This document shows, piece after piece, positions 16,084 through 22,738 of a stretch of DNA of 47,071 nucleotides. A model generated the notes under the pieces. That model did not search any database. It was given only the letters and a program-made list of their open reading frames with translations, and was not told where the DNA came from. Position 1 is the first letter of the stretch. Every line of letters begins with the position of its first letter. Origin of the DNA: Gammaproteobacteria bacterium RIFOXYD12_FULL_61_37 (GTDB lineage: Bacteria > Pseudomonadota > Gammaproteobacteria > Chromatiales > Chromatiaceae); NCBI GenBank assembly GCA_001801995.1, contig MGZB01000020.1, forward strand, positions 1 to 47,071. The letters are read 5' to 3'. The translations under genes were made by a program, and so were the position numbers.

Positions 16084-18535
16084 GCCGGTCTCCCGCAGAA
16101 ATCTCGATCCGCTGGCTGTTGCGCACGATGGCGATGGTGGTCCTGGGATGCGGTGATGTGCCGTCCGCGATCAGCGCGTTCTTCACCACCGAAGGCGTAG
16201 CCCCGGCGACGCGGGCAAAATGCGCGGCTGCCATGTTGTACGGTAGAGAAAGCCCTCCATCGACCTGTACCACCGGGAAAGGCGGCGCGGAGCCGGGGTC
16301 CTGGTAGAAGCGGATGAAATTGTCAACCAGGTCCCCATCGGCTTCGCTCGGGACATTGGCCTGCACTTCGGTTTCCGGCTTCGCCTTGCCGCCGCCATCC
16401 CTGATGGGATTTCGCGCCTCTCCCGCGCCGGGACGAGACGCCTTGTCGCTTGGCTCGGTCGCTCCGGGCGGGAGCGGACGCGCTGAAGTGGCGGCCCTGT
16501 TTGGTTGTGCATTAGCCTTGAGTGGGGTAGAAGGGTTAGCCTTGCCGGCAGAGTGCTGTGGCTGACGCTCCTGCCGGGGCGCTGGCGGACGGTCCTGAGC
16601 AGCGCCTGGGGTGGCGATCATCGCCAGCAGCGCTTGTCCCTCGCGGTGTTTGATTACCACGATTTTCGTTTCCTCCGGTCCGTCTCGCACCAGGCGCGTA
16701 GGCATGGACGGGTCTGCATCAACCAGCCCGGCGCCATCGAATGTTTTCAGGGCTGCGCGGGGCTCCATGCCGAATCCCTGAAAGGCCTCGGGCCAAGCCA
16801 GGACCACCATGCCGGACTCTTGCCGCACCGTCTCGGGCGCACGTTTCCCGGAGCGGATGTCAGCGATCAGTGTGGCGACTATTTCCGAAACCAGTCCCTT
16901 GCCCTCGAAGGGATTGAGGACGGACGTTGGCGCTGCCGCTGGTAGCGGTTGCGGCGTGGGCGCGGATTGTGTCGTCGCCGCCTCTGCGTGTGGCGCGATC
17001 TGCGCGTGAGGTGAAGAGCTGGATGCCTGCTCGAACCTTGGCTTCTCCGGCACAGGAGCACCGCCCAACGCGGGCGCGGGAGGCGGGGCAGAAGGAACGA
17101 TGGGGGGCGCGGCATCAGCCGCTGGGTCCTTGCCGGTCTTTTTCTGGCCATGCGGGGACTTGGTTTCGGCTTTGTTCACGGGGGCTTCGAGGCGAGCGCT
17201 GTCCGTCGCGGTTTTGGCATCGTGGGCCGCCTTACCCCTTCCGTCCTTGGAAGGATCGCCATCGCCTGCTTCCGTCTCTTCGTCGGACGCTTCGGCTTCA
17301 TCCGTCAGCACCCGTCCCGCCACGTTTCCGGGCGAGGGGTCAAGCAACAGATCGGGCGACGAGAGCCGCAATGATTTCAGAATGACGCCCTCCAGCACCT
17401 CGGGTGCCACATTCCAATACCTGCGCGGTCCGTGGAAGGACTCCCTTGCAACAGCCAGCCCGCGCTCGATCAGCATGTCCGCGATAGAATCCGGATCGCG
17501 GGGCACGCCGGGCGTTTTGTCTTCGGTGATCAGGCGCACAATGTCACGGGCCGCGTTCCAGGAAACGTAGAGATTGCCCTCGATGATCCAGACCCTCGCC
17601 CCCTTGCGGTTCACTGTCCAGCTTCTGTTGCGGACCAGGCGTCGCATGGCGTCCAGCACGAACCGCTCGGAGGCGATCCCCACGGAGGGCATGTTCGACT
17701 GCATTGCCCCATTCACGCGCAGATCCCGCTCCGTGCTGTCCCGGTCGGCCCGAATCACCAGATCCCGGAACGGATTGATGGACTCAGCCCCCTGGGCGTT
17801 GGCGATGGCGGCGACCATCCAGCGCAGGAGCTTTGGCCCCGCATCGGCCAGATACTGCTTTACGCCAGAGGACAGCACCTGCTCCAGCGCCAGCATGCCG
17901 ATCATCTCGTGGTCCTGGTGTCTCCCCGGACGGAAGCGGATGACGTAGTGGTCAATGCCGTTTTGCTCGGACCACTGAAACAGCGAGCAGGCGAAGGGGT
18001 TCCAGGTCAGCTCGCCCGTCCGGTCCATGACCGCCACATCGGACAAGGGCTTGCCGATATCGTGATTGAGCGCGGCGAGAAAGGCGGCAAAGCGCCAGAT
18101 GGGCTCCAGCACGCGGCGGCGCGCTGGCGGCTCGTCCAGAACGAACAGGAGGCGGTCGGCGTGCATGGCGCCATAAAGCCCTGCCTCCAGTCCGTGACGG
18201 AACAAGCCGCCGGTCCCTCGGTGATGGTGTGTCTCGGAAGCGGGCAGTAAATGAACGAAGGCGGCGTAGCTGTGGATCGCCGAGAGATAGGTCCGGTCGA
18301 AATCCGCATCGGAAACTGCGACAGCGGAGCGCAGGCGTTCGATCATCTCGTGCTGGGTCTCGACGATCTGCTCCGGCGAGACGGACGGCAGTCCGGGGTG
18401 GTAAGGGGGGTACTTCGGCACATCCGCCAGGTCAAGTCGGGGTTTCCCCTTGCCATGCGCAGATGAAACAAGCGGCACTGCGGATGATGGCGCCGCGCCG
18501 GAGAATAGCTTTGAAAGGCGTGCAATGAATGTCAT
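16076..18535 (-). CDS. traI: TraI relaxase, MobH family
   Basis: The product is about 819 aa. The N-terminal TraI_2 domain contains the MobH signature: an HHH motif in ETHHHRGTGG near residue 101 and an HD pair in NHDIGKPLS near 157, the metal-binding residues of this relaxase class. A long low-complexity Pro/Ala/Lys linker (about 470-660) leads to a C-terminal DUF1528-type domain. It would nick oriT and lead the strand into the recipient. I start at ATG 18535 (MTFIARLSKLF). An upstream in-frame ATG at 18691 would run through the promoter and terminator, so I reject it. The ATG lies 46 nt from the inverted repeat, with no Shine-Dalgarno sequence. Confidence 0.92.
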   Translation of the reverse strand: MTFIARLSKLFSGAAPSSAVPLVSSAHGKGKPRLDLADVPKYPPYHPGLPSVSPEQIVETQHEMIERLRSAVAVSDADFDRTYLSAIHSYAAFVHLLPASETHHHRGTGGLFRHGLEAGLYGAMHADRLLFVLDEPPARRRVLEPIWRFAAFLAALNHDIGKPLSDVAVMDRTGELTWNPFACSLFQWSEQNGIDHYVIRFRPGRHQDHEMIGMLALEQVLSSGVKQYLADAGPKLLRWMVAAIANAQGAESINPFRDLVIRADRDSTERDLRVNGAMQSNMPSVGIASERFVLDAMRRLVRNRSWTVNRKGARVWIIEGNLYVSWNAARDIVRLITEDKTPGVPRDPDSIADMLIERGLAVARESFHGPRRYWNVAPEVLEGVILKSLRLSSPDLLLDPSPGNVAGRVLTDEAEASDEETEAGDGDPSKDGRGKAAHDAKTATDSARLEAPVNKAETKSPHGQKKTGKDPAADAAPPIVPSAPPPAPALGGAPVPEKPRFEQASSSSPHAQIAPHAEAATTQSAPTPQPLPAAAPTSVLNPFEGKGLVSEIVATLIADIRSGKRAPETVRQESGMVVLAWPEAFQGFGMEPRAALKTFDGAGLVDADPSMPTRLVRDGPEETKIVVIKHREGQALLAMIATPGAAQDRPPAPRQERQPQHSAGKANPSTPLKANAQPNRAATSARPLPPGATEPSDKASRPGAGEARNPIRDGGGKAKPETEVQANVPSEADGDLVDNFIRFYQDPGSAPPFPVVQVDGGLSLPYNMAAAHFARVAGATPSVVKNALIADGTSPHPRTTIAIVRNSQRIEISAGDRHG

Positions 18536-18541
18536 GGCACA

Positions 18542-18599
18542 ATTATCGGACCCGGCAAACGTCATGTGCGGCGAAATAACGCGGTTAAAACGGGTTATT
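18542..18599 (-). promoter_or_regulatory. Inverted-repeat promoter 3 (traI operon)
   Basis: The 25-bp repeat is at 18575-18599. The -10-like GATAAT at 18547-18542 is the best match to TATAAT in the family and sits at the common spacing. The traI ATG is 7 nt past it. The site lies directly after the terminator of the accessory operon, so it resets transcription for the transfer genes. Confidence 0.65.
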
Positions 18600-18622
18600 C
18601 CAATTATTTGCCGGTTTGAAAC

Positions 18623-18664
18623 GAAAAAAAGAAAAACCCCAGGACCCTTGCGGGTCTCTGGGGC
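18623..18664 (-). terminator. Rho-independent terminator of the accessory operon
   Basis: Read on the minus strand, a stem of CCCCAGAGACCC and GGGTCCTGGGG closed by a GCAA loop is followed by TTTTTCTTTTTTT. It lies 8 nt past the stop of the coiled-coil gene and just before the traI promoter. This is a textbook intrinsic terminator. Confidence 0.9.
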
Positions 18665-18671
18665 TGTGGGG

Positions 18672-19268
18672 TTAGTGAACCCGGTGATCACTCACCGGGT
18701 TCTCCGCGACCTCCCGCCAGTAGGCGGGGTCGGTCTCCATCTCCCAGGGGGGGGTGGAGCTGCCTCCGTCGTCCGCACGGGGGGGGAGGCTTACTTCGGG
18801 AGCCAGCCGGTCGCCCGGACCGACTTTCTGCGCCCGTGCGGGCGCAGCGTCATTCTTTTTTCCGCGCGCCTCCCGGCGCGCAGCCGTCTCCTCTGGAGAC
18901 AGTTCGCGAAAGGCTCGCGAGGGCTTTGCAACCGGGGAGGCAGATTTCTCTGCCGCCTCGGCCCTTCTTGCTACCGCTTCCCTGATTCGGGCCTCGGTGT
19001 CGAGGAGCCGAAGCTCAGCCTCCCTCTCCTTGAGGAGGTGCATCTTCTCCGCCGCGAGGGTACGCGCGGCGGTGTCGCGGAGCCGAAGCTCAGCCTCCCG
19101 CTCCCTGGCGCGCAGGGCGCCCATCTCCCTCTCCCGCCTTTCGGCGAGGAGGTCGTCCGCTGCTTGCGCAGCGGCTTTTGCTGCCCGCCGGGGGGCGAGC
19201 AACGCCCTGTCAATTGCCCATCCTGCGACGGCGCAGGAGAGGGCCATCATGAAAACAAATTCGAACAT
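18672..19268 (-). CDS. Membrane-anchored coiled-coil protein (198 aa)
   Basis: An N-terminal membrane helix (MFEFVFMMALSCAVAGWAID) is followed by a charged coiled coil of about 90 residues. It contains an internal repeat (EREAELRLRDTAAR and EREAELRLLDTEAR, 32 residues apart), then a Pro/Ala-rich tail. It should be an inner-membrane protein with a long cytoplasmic helix. It has no recognised family. The start has GAGGATGAACTC in front, preceded by a CTCCAT...ATGGAG hairpin. It is the last gene of the accessory operon, before a strong terminator. Confidence 0.65.
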   Translation of the reverse strand: MFEFVFMMALSCAVAGWAIDRALLAPRRAAKAAAQAADDLLAERREREMGALRAREREAELRLRDTAARTLAAEKMHLLKEREAELRLLDTEARIREAVARRAEAAEKSASPVAKPSRAFRELSPEETAARREARGKKNDAAPARAQKVGPGDRLAPEVSLPPRADDGGSSTPPWEMETDPAYWREVAENPVSDHRVH

Positions 19269-19337
19269 GAGTTCATCCTCACTCCATCTGCAAATGGAGT
19301 TTTGTTTTGTTCCCTGGTTGCAGCCAGGGTTTGTTGA

Positions 19338-19567
19338 TCCACAAGAAGCGTCCCAATCCCCGTCGGGAGTGTCCGCCTACTGTGGACCAGGATGTTTAAC
19401 GTCGCCCTGATTGCGACGGGTCTTTAGGAGACCGGCCTTTTTCCTCGTGTGCGATGCACTGAGAGGAGAAAATCGTCTTTCCGAAACACACTCGTCGGAG
19501 CTTGTGGATTTTTTGGGAATGCGCTTGGGAAAGGCGGGGGAAGCGAAGCCGAAGCCTCGCCTCCCCG
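19338..19567 (-). ncRNA. Structured leader RNA, copy A
   Basis: Minus-strand order: a 5' hairpin GGGGAGGCGAGGC / GCTTCGCTTCCCC with a UUCG loop; CTTTCC pairing with GGAAAG about 45 nt later; TTTTCTCCTC with GAGGAAAAAG enclosing GTGCATCGCAC; GGTCTCC-TAAA-GACC; GCGAC with GTCGC; and a terminal hairpin near TCCACAAG. The same helices recur in copies B, C and D. This copy begins inside the end of the gene at 19573 and ends about 70 nt before the coiled-coil gene, filling the otherwise empty 19269-19572 interval. Confidence 0.6.
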
Positions 19568-19572
19568 CGCGT

Positions 19573-19788
19573 TTAGTGCCGGGCCAGGTTGACCGCGATC
19601 CCCAGGGGGTGCGGCCTTTCCTCAACCTCGACAAATCGACGGTCCTGCTGGCGCAGAACCAGGGTGTGACCGCCGTGGAGTCCCCAGAAATGGGTCGCAA
19701 CACGGCGGGATTCGCGGATAACGTGGGTTTCCACCACGAAGCGCCCTTTCAGCATGGACGCGACTTCGGTCAGGGGTACGCGGTTCAT
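19573..19788 (-). CDS. Small protein of unknown function (71 aa)
   Basis: A basic, beta-rich looking protein (ASMLKGRFVVETHVI, HFWGLHGGHTLVLRQQ). The start at 19788 overlaps the stop of the upstream gene (ATGA) and has GGGGAAG in front. It forms the last member of a three-gene chain (20431-20048, 20060-19785, 19788-19573). No family is recognised. Confidence 0.6.
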   Translation of the reverse strand: MNRVPLTEVASMLKGRFVVETHVIRESRRVATHFWGLHGGHTLVLRQQDRRFVEVEERPHPLGIAVNLARH

Positions 19789-20060
19789 CGGCGCTTCCCC
19801 TTGGCATCCTTCTCGTCATCCTGGTTCAGGGCGACGGCGATCTCCCGAGCCTCCTTGGCGTAGGGGCCAAGGAATTCCGTCGGGAATTTCTTTTTCAAGT
19901 AGCCGGCAACCATGCCGACGTGCTGGCGAACCCCGCGATCGGTTTTCCAGCGTTTCCGCATGAAGGTGCGGTAGCTGCCCTCGAAACCCTCGGGGGGTGC
20001 GAAGGCGGACCGCGCGCCTGGCGTGGTATCGACTTTGGAGAAGTCGATCACGCCGTACAT
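19785..20060 (-). CDS. Small protein of unknown function (91 aa)
   Basis: A basic soluble protein with a GSYRTFMRKRWKTDRGV core and a GYLKKKFPTEFLGPYAKEA helix. The ATG follows GGAGGATGCTGAC. It overlaps the upstream gene by 13 nt and the downstream gene by 4 nt, so all three are translationally coupled. The Arg/Lys/aromatic composition would suit nucleic-acid binding, but no motif supports that. Confidence 0.6.
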   Translation of the reverse strand: MYGVIDFSKVDTTPGARSAFAPPEGFEGSYRTFMRKRWKTDRGVRQHVGMVAGYLKKKFPTEFLGPYAKEAREIAVALNQDDEKDAKGKRR

Positions 20061-20431
20061 GTCAGCATCCTCCAGCGGACAGGAGAGAATCCCAGCCTTC
20101 TGGCCATCTCTACCACGGGGAGGAATGCCCTTCGCGGCCAGACGGGATATCTGCGGGCGGCTTTTTCGAACCGCTCGGAGTTCAGGTTCGACCAGACCGC
20201 TTCGAGTAGTCTCTCGTCGACGGTGAAGATGCGGTACACCGCCGACAGTTCGACGAAGTTGCCGCAGATGGACATCTCTCGGGTCGAGATGTCGCTGCGG
20301 GGAAGTACATAGGTCCCCCAGTAAGGGTCGATTGTGTACTTGCCCAGCCGCTCGATAAGCGACTCGACGGGGTCCGGCTCTTGTCCTAAGACTTTGGACC
20401 CATTGCTCTCAATTCTGGTTTGCGTGTTCAT
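20048..20431 (-). CDS. Protein of unknown function (127 aa), first of a three-gene unit
   Basis: The start at 20431 is chosen because GGGAGGGCGC precedes it; the longer open frame upstream runs through the leader and promoter. The product has a TIDPYWGTYVLPRSDISTRE block and a C-terminal ARRLGFSPVRWRML. No family is recognised. It is the first gene behind promoter 4, with a hairpin leader (9-bp stem CCCCTGGGG/CCCCAGGGG) of about 70 nt. Confidence 0.6.
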   Translation of the reverse strand: MNTQTRIESNGSKVLGQEPDPVESLIERLGKYTIDPYWGTYVLPRSDISTREMSICGNFVELSAVYRIFTVDERLLEAVWSNLNSERFEKAARRYPVWPRRAFLPVVEMARRLGFSPVRWRMLTCTA

Positions 20432-20507
20432 GCGCCCTCCCTTGGGCGATTCCTGGGAGAGCCGACTCCCCTGGGGGATTGGCACCCCAGGGGATTTGAT
20501 GGAAATA

Positions 20508-20546
20508 AGTCTACGTGGCGTTTTCCGGCGCGGAGCGTGGAATAAC
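20508..20546 (-). promoter_or_regulatory. Inverted-repeat promoter 4 (half-site)
   Basis: Only the promoter-proximal arm is intact (GTTATTCCACGCTCCGCGCC on the minus strand). It is identical to promoter 9 in that stretch. The -10-like TAGACT (20513-20508) is at the family spacing. The distal arm has decayed to CTATTTCGC. It heads the 20431-19573 unit. Confidence 0.5.
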
Positions 20547-20585
20547 GCGAAATAGACCCCTTTTTTGAGAATTTTGAAGATGGGC

Positions 20586-20640
20586 CAACAACTCCGGACG
20601 GTCCTCATTGGGACTGGCCCTCGGACGGCTGGTGTTGTTG
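20586..20640. other. Long imperfect hairpin between divergent genes
   Basis: Arms CAACAAC and GTTGTTG enclose nested TCCG/CGGA and GGTCC/GGACT pairs. It lies between the leftward promoter 4 and the rightward gene at 20687. It may be an operator or a terminator for the rightward direction; no T-run decides between them. Confidence 0.4.
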
Positions 20641-20686
20641 CGTTTCTTTTTCTCTGGGTTACGCTGTGTAGAACAGAGGAAAAACC

Positions 20687-20929
20687 ATGATTGTGCTTGG
20701 TGTAAAAACTAGACTGACCACTGAAGCTGAACGGCTGATGGTCGAGATTGGGGGTGGCAATCCCCGTGCATCTCTGACACGGGAGCGGCTCAGTAATGCC
20801 TTGTCGGAATCAATCCGCAAGCTGGCGAAGCAAAAGTCTCCGATCCTTCTCAAGATTTACCGTGAGTACGAGAGGAAGGGGATGGTCCCTTCTCTGGATT
20901 CGTTAGCAGACCCTGTTGATTCGCAATAA
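20687..20929 (+). CDS. Small rightward protein of unknown function (80 aa)
   Basis: The ATG follows AGAGGAAAAACC. The product is charged and helical (SLTRERLSNALSESIRKLAKQ, then LLKIYREYERKGM), soluble, with no cysteine. It is the only rightward gene in the accessory region that I accept. Its 3' end overlaps the convergent gene at 20903 by 27 nt. The length and the ERLSNALSESI helix would suit a small regulator, but no DNA-binding fold is evident. Confidence 0.5.
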   Translation: MIVLGVKTRLTTEAERLMVEIGGGNPRASLTRERLSNALSESIRKLAKQKSPILLKIYREYERKGMVPSLDSLADPVDSQ

Positions 20930-21106
20930 ATCCTTTTCAGCGTCATAGCCGTAGGCCCTTCTTGCGATCTTCACCAGGTATTCCAGATCTTCAATATCCT
21001 CCATCTCCATGCCAGAGCGATAAAGGTGTTCAAGGAAGCCGTTTGGGTCTTCGCGCGCCATAACAATCAGCATGCCTTGAAGCCGTTTCCAAGTACGATC
21101 AGTCAT
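20903..21106 (-). CDS. Small acidic helical protein (67 aa)
   Basis: The start at 21106 (MTDRTWKRLQGMLIVMARED) is preceded by CCGGAGATACATC; a longer frame to 21136 would run into the leader pseudoknot. The product is helical with an acidic MEMEDIEDLEYLVKIARRAYG core. No family is recognised. Promoter 5 and a pseudoknot leader lie directly upstream, so it is expressed as its own unit. Confidence 0.6.
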   Translation of the reverse strand: MTDRTWKRLQGMLIVMAREDPNGFLEHLYRSGMEMEDIEDLEYLVKIARRAYGYDAEKDLLRINRVC

Positions 21107-21116
21107 GATGTATCTC

Positions 21117-21164
21117 CGGTTAAGGGGAAACACCATCCCATCCGGGCGTGTTTCCCGGACGGGT
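21117..21164 (-). promoter_or_regulatory. Leader pseudoknot before the 67-aa gene
   Basis: In the mRNA, stem 1 is CCCGTCCGGG / CCCGGATGGG (10 bp, one G-U). Its loop AAACAC can pair with GTGTTT just downstream, giving an H-type pseudoknot that ends beside the ribosome-binding site. Confidence 0.55.
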
Positions 21165-21284
21165 TGAGTTTTTGCCTTTCGGCGGTTCTGCTGGGTTAGC
21201 TGGCCAGGACCAGGCCTTGCGGCGAGAAATTGGCTCGGATCTATCCGGCTGTCGCAGGCCGTTCGAAGATCTCTCTGTGCGAAA

Positions 21285-21342
21285 AGTTTATAGGGATAAA
21301 TCCGAGGCGGATCGTGGAATAACCCGGCTTTGGCCGGTTATC
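21285..21342 (-). promoter_or_regulatory. Inverted-repeat promoter 5
   Basis: The repeat is at 21318-21342 (arms AATAACCCGGC and GCCGGTTAT). The -10-like TAAACT (21290-21285) sits at the family spacing. A small CCGCC/GGCGG hairpin followed by a T-rich stretch (21345-21375) lies upstream and probably terminates the preceding unit. Between the promoter and the gene at 21106 there is only leader RNA. Confidence 0.6.
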
Positions 21343-21384
21343 CGAAAGAAATTGAACACCGCCCATTGCGAGGCGGGTTCGGGT

Positions 21385-21618
21385 TCAGTGATGAGCCAGC
21401 AACAGTCGAAACCTGTCGTCTTGCTGCTGCGTATCGGACTGGGCCAGGCGTTTCTGCGCTTCGGCACGCATGAGCCTGGTGCGCGGGGTATCGGTGCCCT
21501 GCCCTTTTCCCTCAGCCATCTCCCGATACAGGGACAGCATTTCGGGGGAAGGCGGCGCATTCCAGAGGTTCAGTCCTGGGAATCTGAAGTCTCCCCAGGT
21601 GATGGCGTTATGCCGCAT
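21385..21618 (-). CDS. Small protein of unknown function (77 aa)
   Basis: The ATG follows GAGGAGGACCGCC. There is a proline/aromatic-rich N-terminal half (ITWGDFRFPGLNLWNAPPSP) and a charged helical C-terminal half (TRLMRAEAQKRLAQSDTQQQ). The start overlaps the upstream gene by 11 nt. The pattern suits a phage-tail-assembly or lambda NinX-like accessory protein only weakly; I do not assign a family. Confidence 0.6.
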   Translation of the reverse strand: MRHNAITWGDFRFPGLNLWNAPPSPEMLSLYREMAEGKGQGTDTPRTRLMRAEAQKRLAQSDTQQQDDRFRLLLAHH

Positions 21619-21808
21619 GGCGGTCCTCCTCTTGTTGCTCAGAGAGGAAGTTGGCGACGGTCAGGTGCAGACCGGCATCGGTCTTGCGACCCCATGCGGT
21701 GTGGTACGTGCCGTCCTTATGTTTTTTCAGCCCGAGCAGATCGGACAGTGCTTTGCCGCGCTGGGCGGCGGCTTGATAGCCGCATTCGCGGCAGTTGGAT
21801 TTGCACAT
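21608..21808 (-). CDS. Small cysteine-containing protein (66 aa)
   Basis: The ATG follows GGAGAGAAATC. The N-terminus MCKSNCRECGYQ places three cysteines within nine residues, suggesting a partial zinc site or a metal-binding knuckle, but there is no second Cys/His pair, so a full zinc ribbon is not supported. The upstream leader has an H-type pseudoknot (loop GCCA with downstream TGGC). It is coupled to the next gene. Confidence 0.6.
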   Translation of the reverse strand: MCKSNCRECGYQAAAQRGKALSDLLGLKKHKDGTYHTAWGRKTDAGLHLTVANFLSEQQEEDRHAA

Positions 21809-21889
21809 GATTTCTCTCCAGATGTTCCCGGAGAGAAGCCACCCCTTGCAGGGGATGGCCCCCTACGGGATGGTGGTTTTATTTTGACA

Positions 21890-22693
21890 TTAAGCACACT
21901 TTGAGTGCCCGCACTCTGTGCAGGTATCGCATCCGTCTATGCGACGAATGTTCGACCCGCCGCACTGCGGACAGGTGTTTTTCCCGGCTGCGACCGGCTT
22001 CTCCAAAACCGCCTCAATGGACGGAGTGGAGGGGTTGGCTGCGACCAGTTCTTGCTCCGGATCGGAGCGGGTTTCGTCGGACGCCTGCCGGGCATGATGC
22101 CGGGCCAGCACCTCCAGAGGGACTTGGTTGCCATCGGCATCCAAGAACCCTCTATTGCAGAGAATCCGCTGGATCGCATAGGCGATGGCGGCCACCTCTG
22201 AGGGGTGTTGGATCGGGACGACCTTGCCGTTGCCCCAGTCTTTTTCGCCGCAGCGCACCGGACCTTTGGTCCAGGGCACTTGACGTAGGTCCTGGAGTGC
22301 GCGGGTCAGATAGCCCCCGCGAGCCGCCAGAGACAGCGACCGCATGGTGGCCACGATCCACTGTCCATCCTCATCCGTCTGCCCGGCGGGCAGAAAGATC
22401 TCAATGGGGCGTTCAATGGCGATGGCTTGACCGTTGAGACGGCCCTTGATCTCCAGGAAGGAGACGGCCACGTAAATTTTCTTTTTTCCTACCTGCGTCC
22501 CGAGCGTCACCTTTTCGATGACCGCGTTCAGCGCCTCATCCGGGCGATTCTCCACCCGGACGAAGAGCGGATTCTCGTCCGGCAGGACCGGTGCCGGGGG
22601 TGCCGGCGCCAAGGTCGGCGCGGGGACCGGGACCGGGGGCTCGTCGGCTTTCACCAACGCGACCCCGGTGATTTTTTTGGCTATTTTAAGCAT
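21890..22693 (-). CDS. nrdJb: NrdJb, C-terminal subunit of split class II ribonucleotide reductase
   Basis: The 267-aa product has a Pro/Ala linker, a TSCPD-type domain (RNGQAIAIERPIEIFL to about ILCNRGFLD) and a C-terminal zinc ribbon: CPQCGGSN then GCDTCTECGHSKC. This tail closes undivided NrdJ proteins, where its cysteines re-reduce the active site. Here it is a separate gene directly downstream of the catalytic subunit, as in the Pseudomonas nrdJa-nrdJb arrangement. It would work as a complex with the neighbour to make dNTPs. A GCGGCGG/CCGCCGC hairpin precedes its ribosome-binding site. Confidence 0.8.
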   Translation of the reverse strand: MLKIAKKITGVALVKADEPPVPVPAPTLAPAPPAPVLPDENPLFVRVENRPDEALNAVIEKVTLGTQVGKKKIYVAVSFLEIKGRLNGQAIAIERPIEIFLPAGQTDEDGQWIVATMRSLSLAARGGYLTRALQDLRQVPWTKGPVRCGEKDWGNGKVVPIQHPSEVAAIAYAIQRILCNRGFLDADGNQVPLEVLARHHARQASDETRSDPEQELVAANPSTPSIEAVLEKPVAAGKNTCPQCGGSNIRRIDGCDTCTECGHSKCA

Positions 22694-22738
22694 GCGCTTC
22701 TCCTGCGGCGGACACGAATGCCCGCCGCTTGTTGCTTG

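Noticed and set aside
18536-18691. Extended N-terminus of TraI
   Set aside because: It would run through an intrinsic terminator and the inverted-repeat promoter, and the relaxase domain starts well after 18535.
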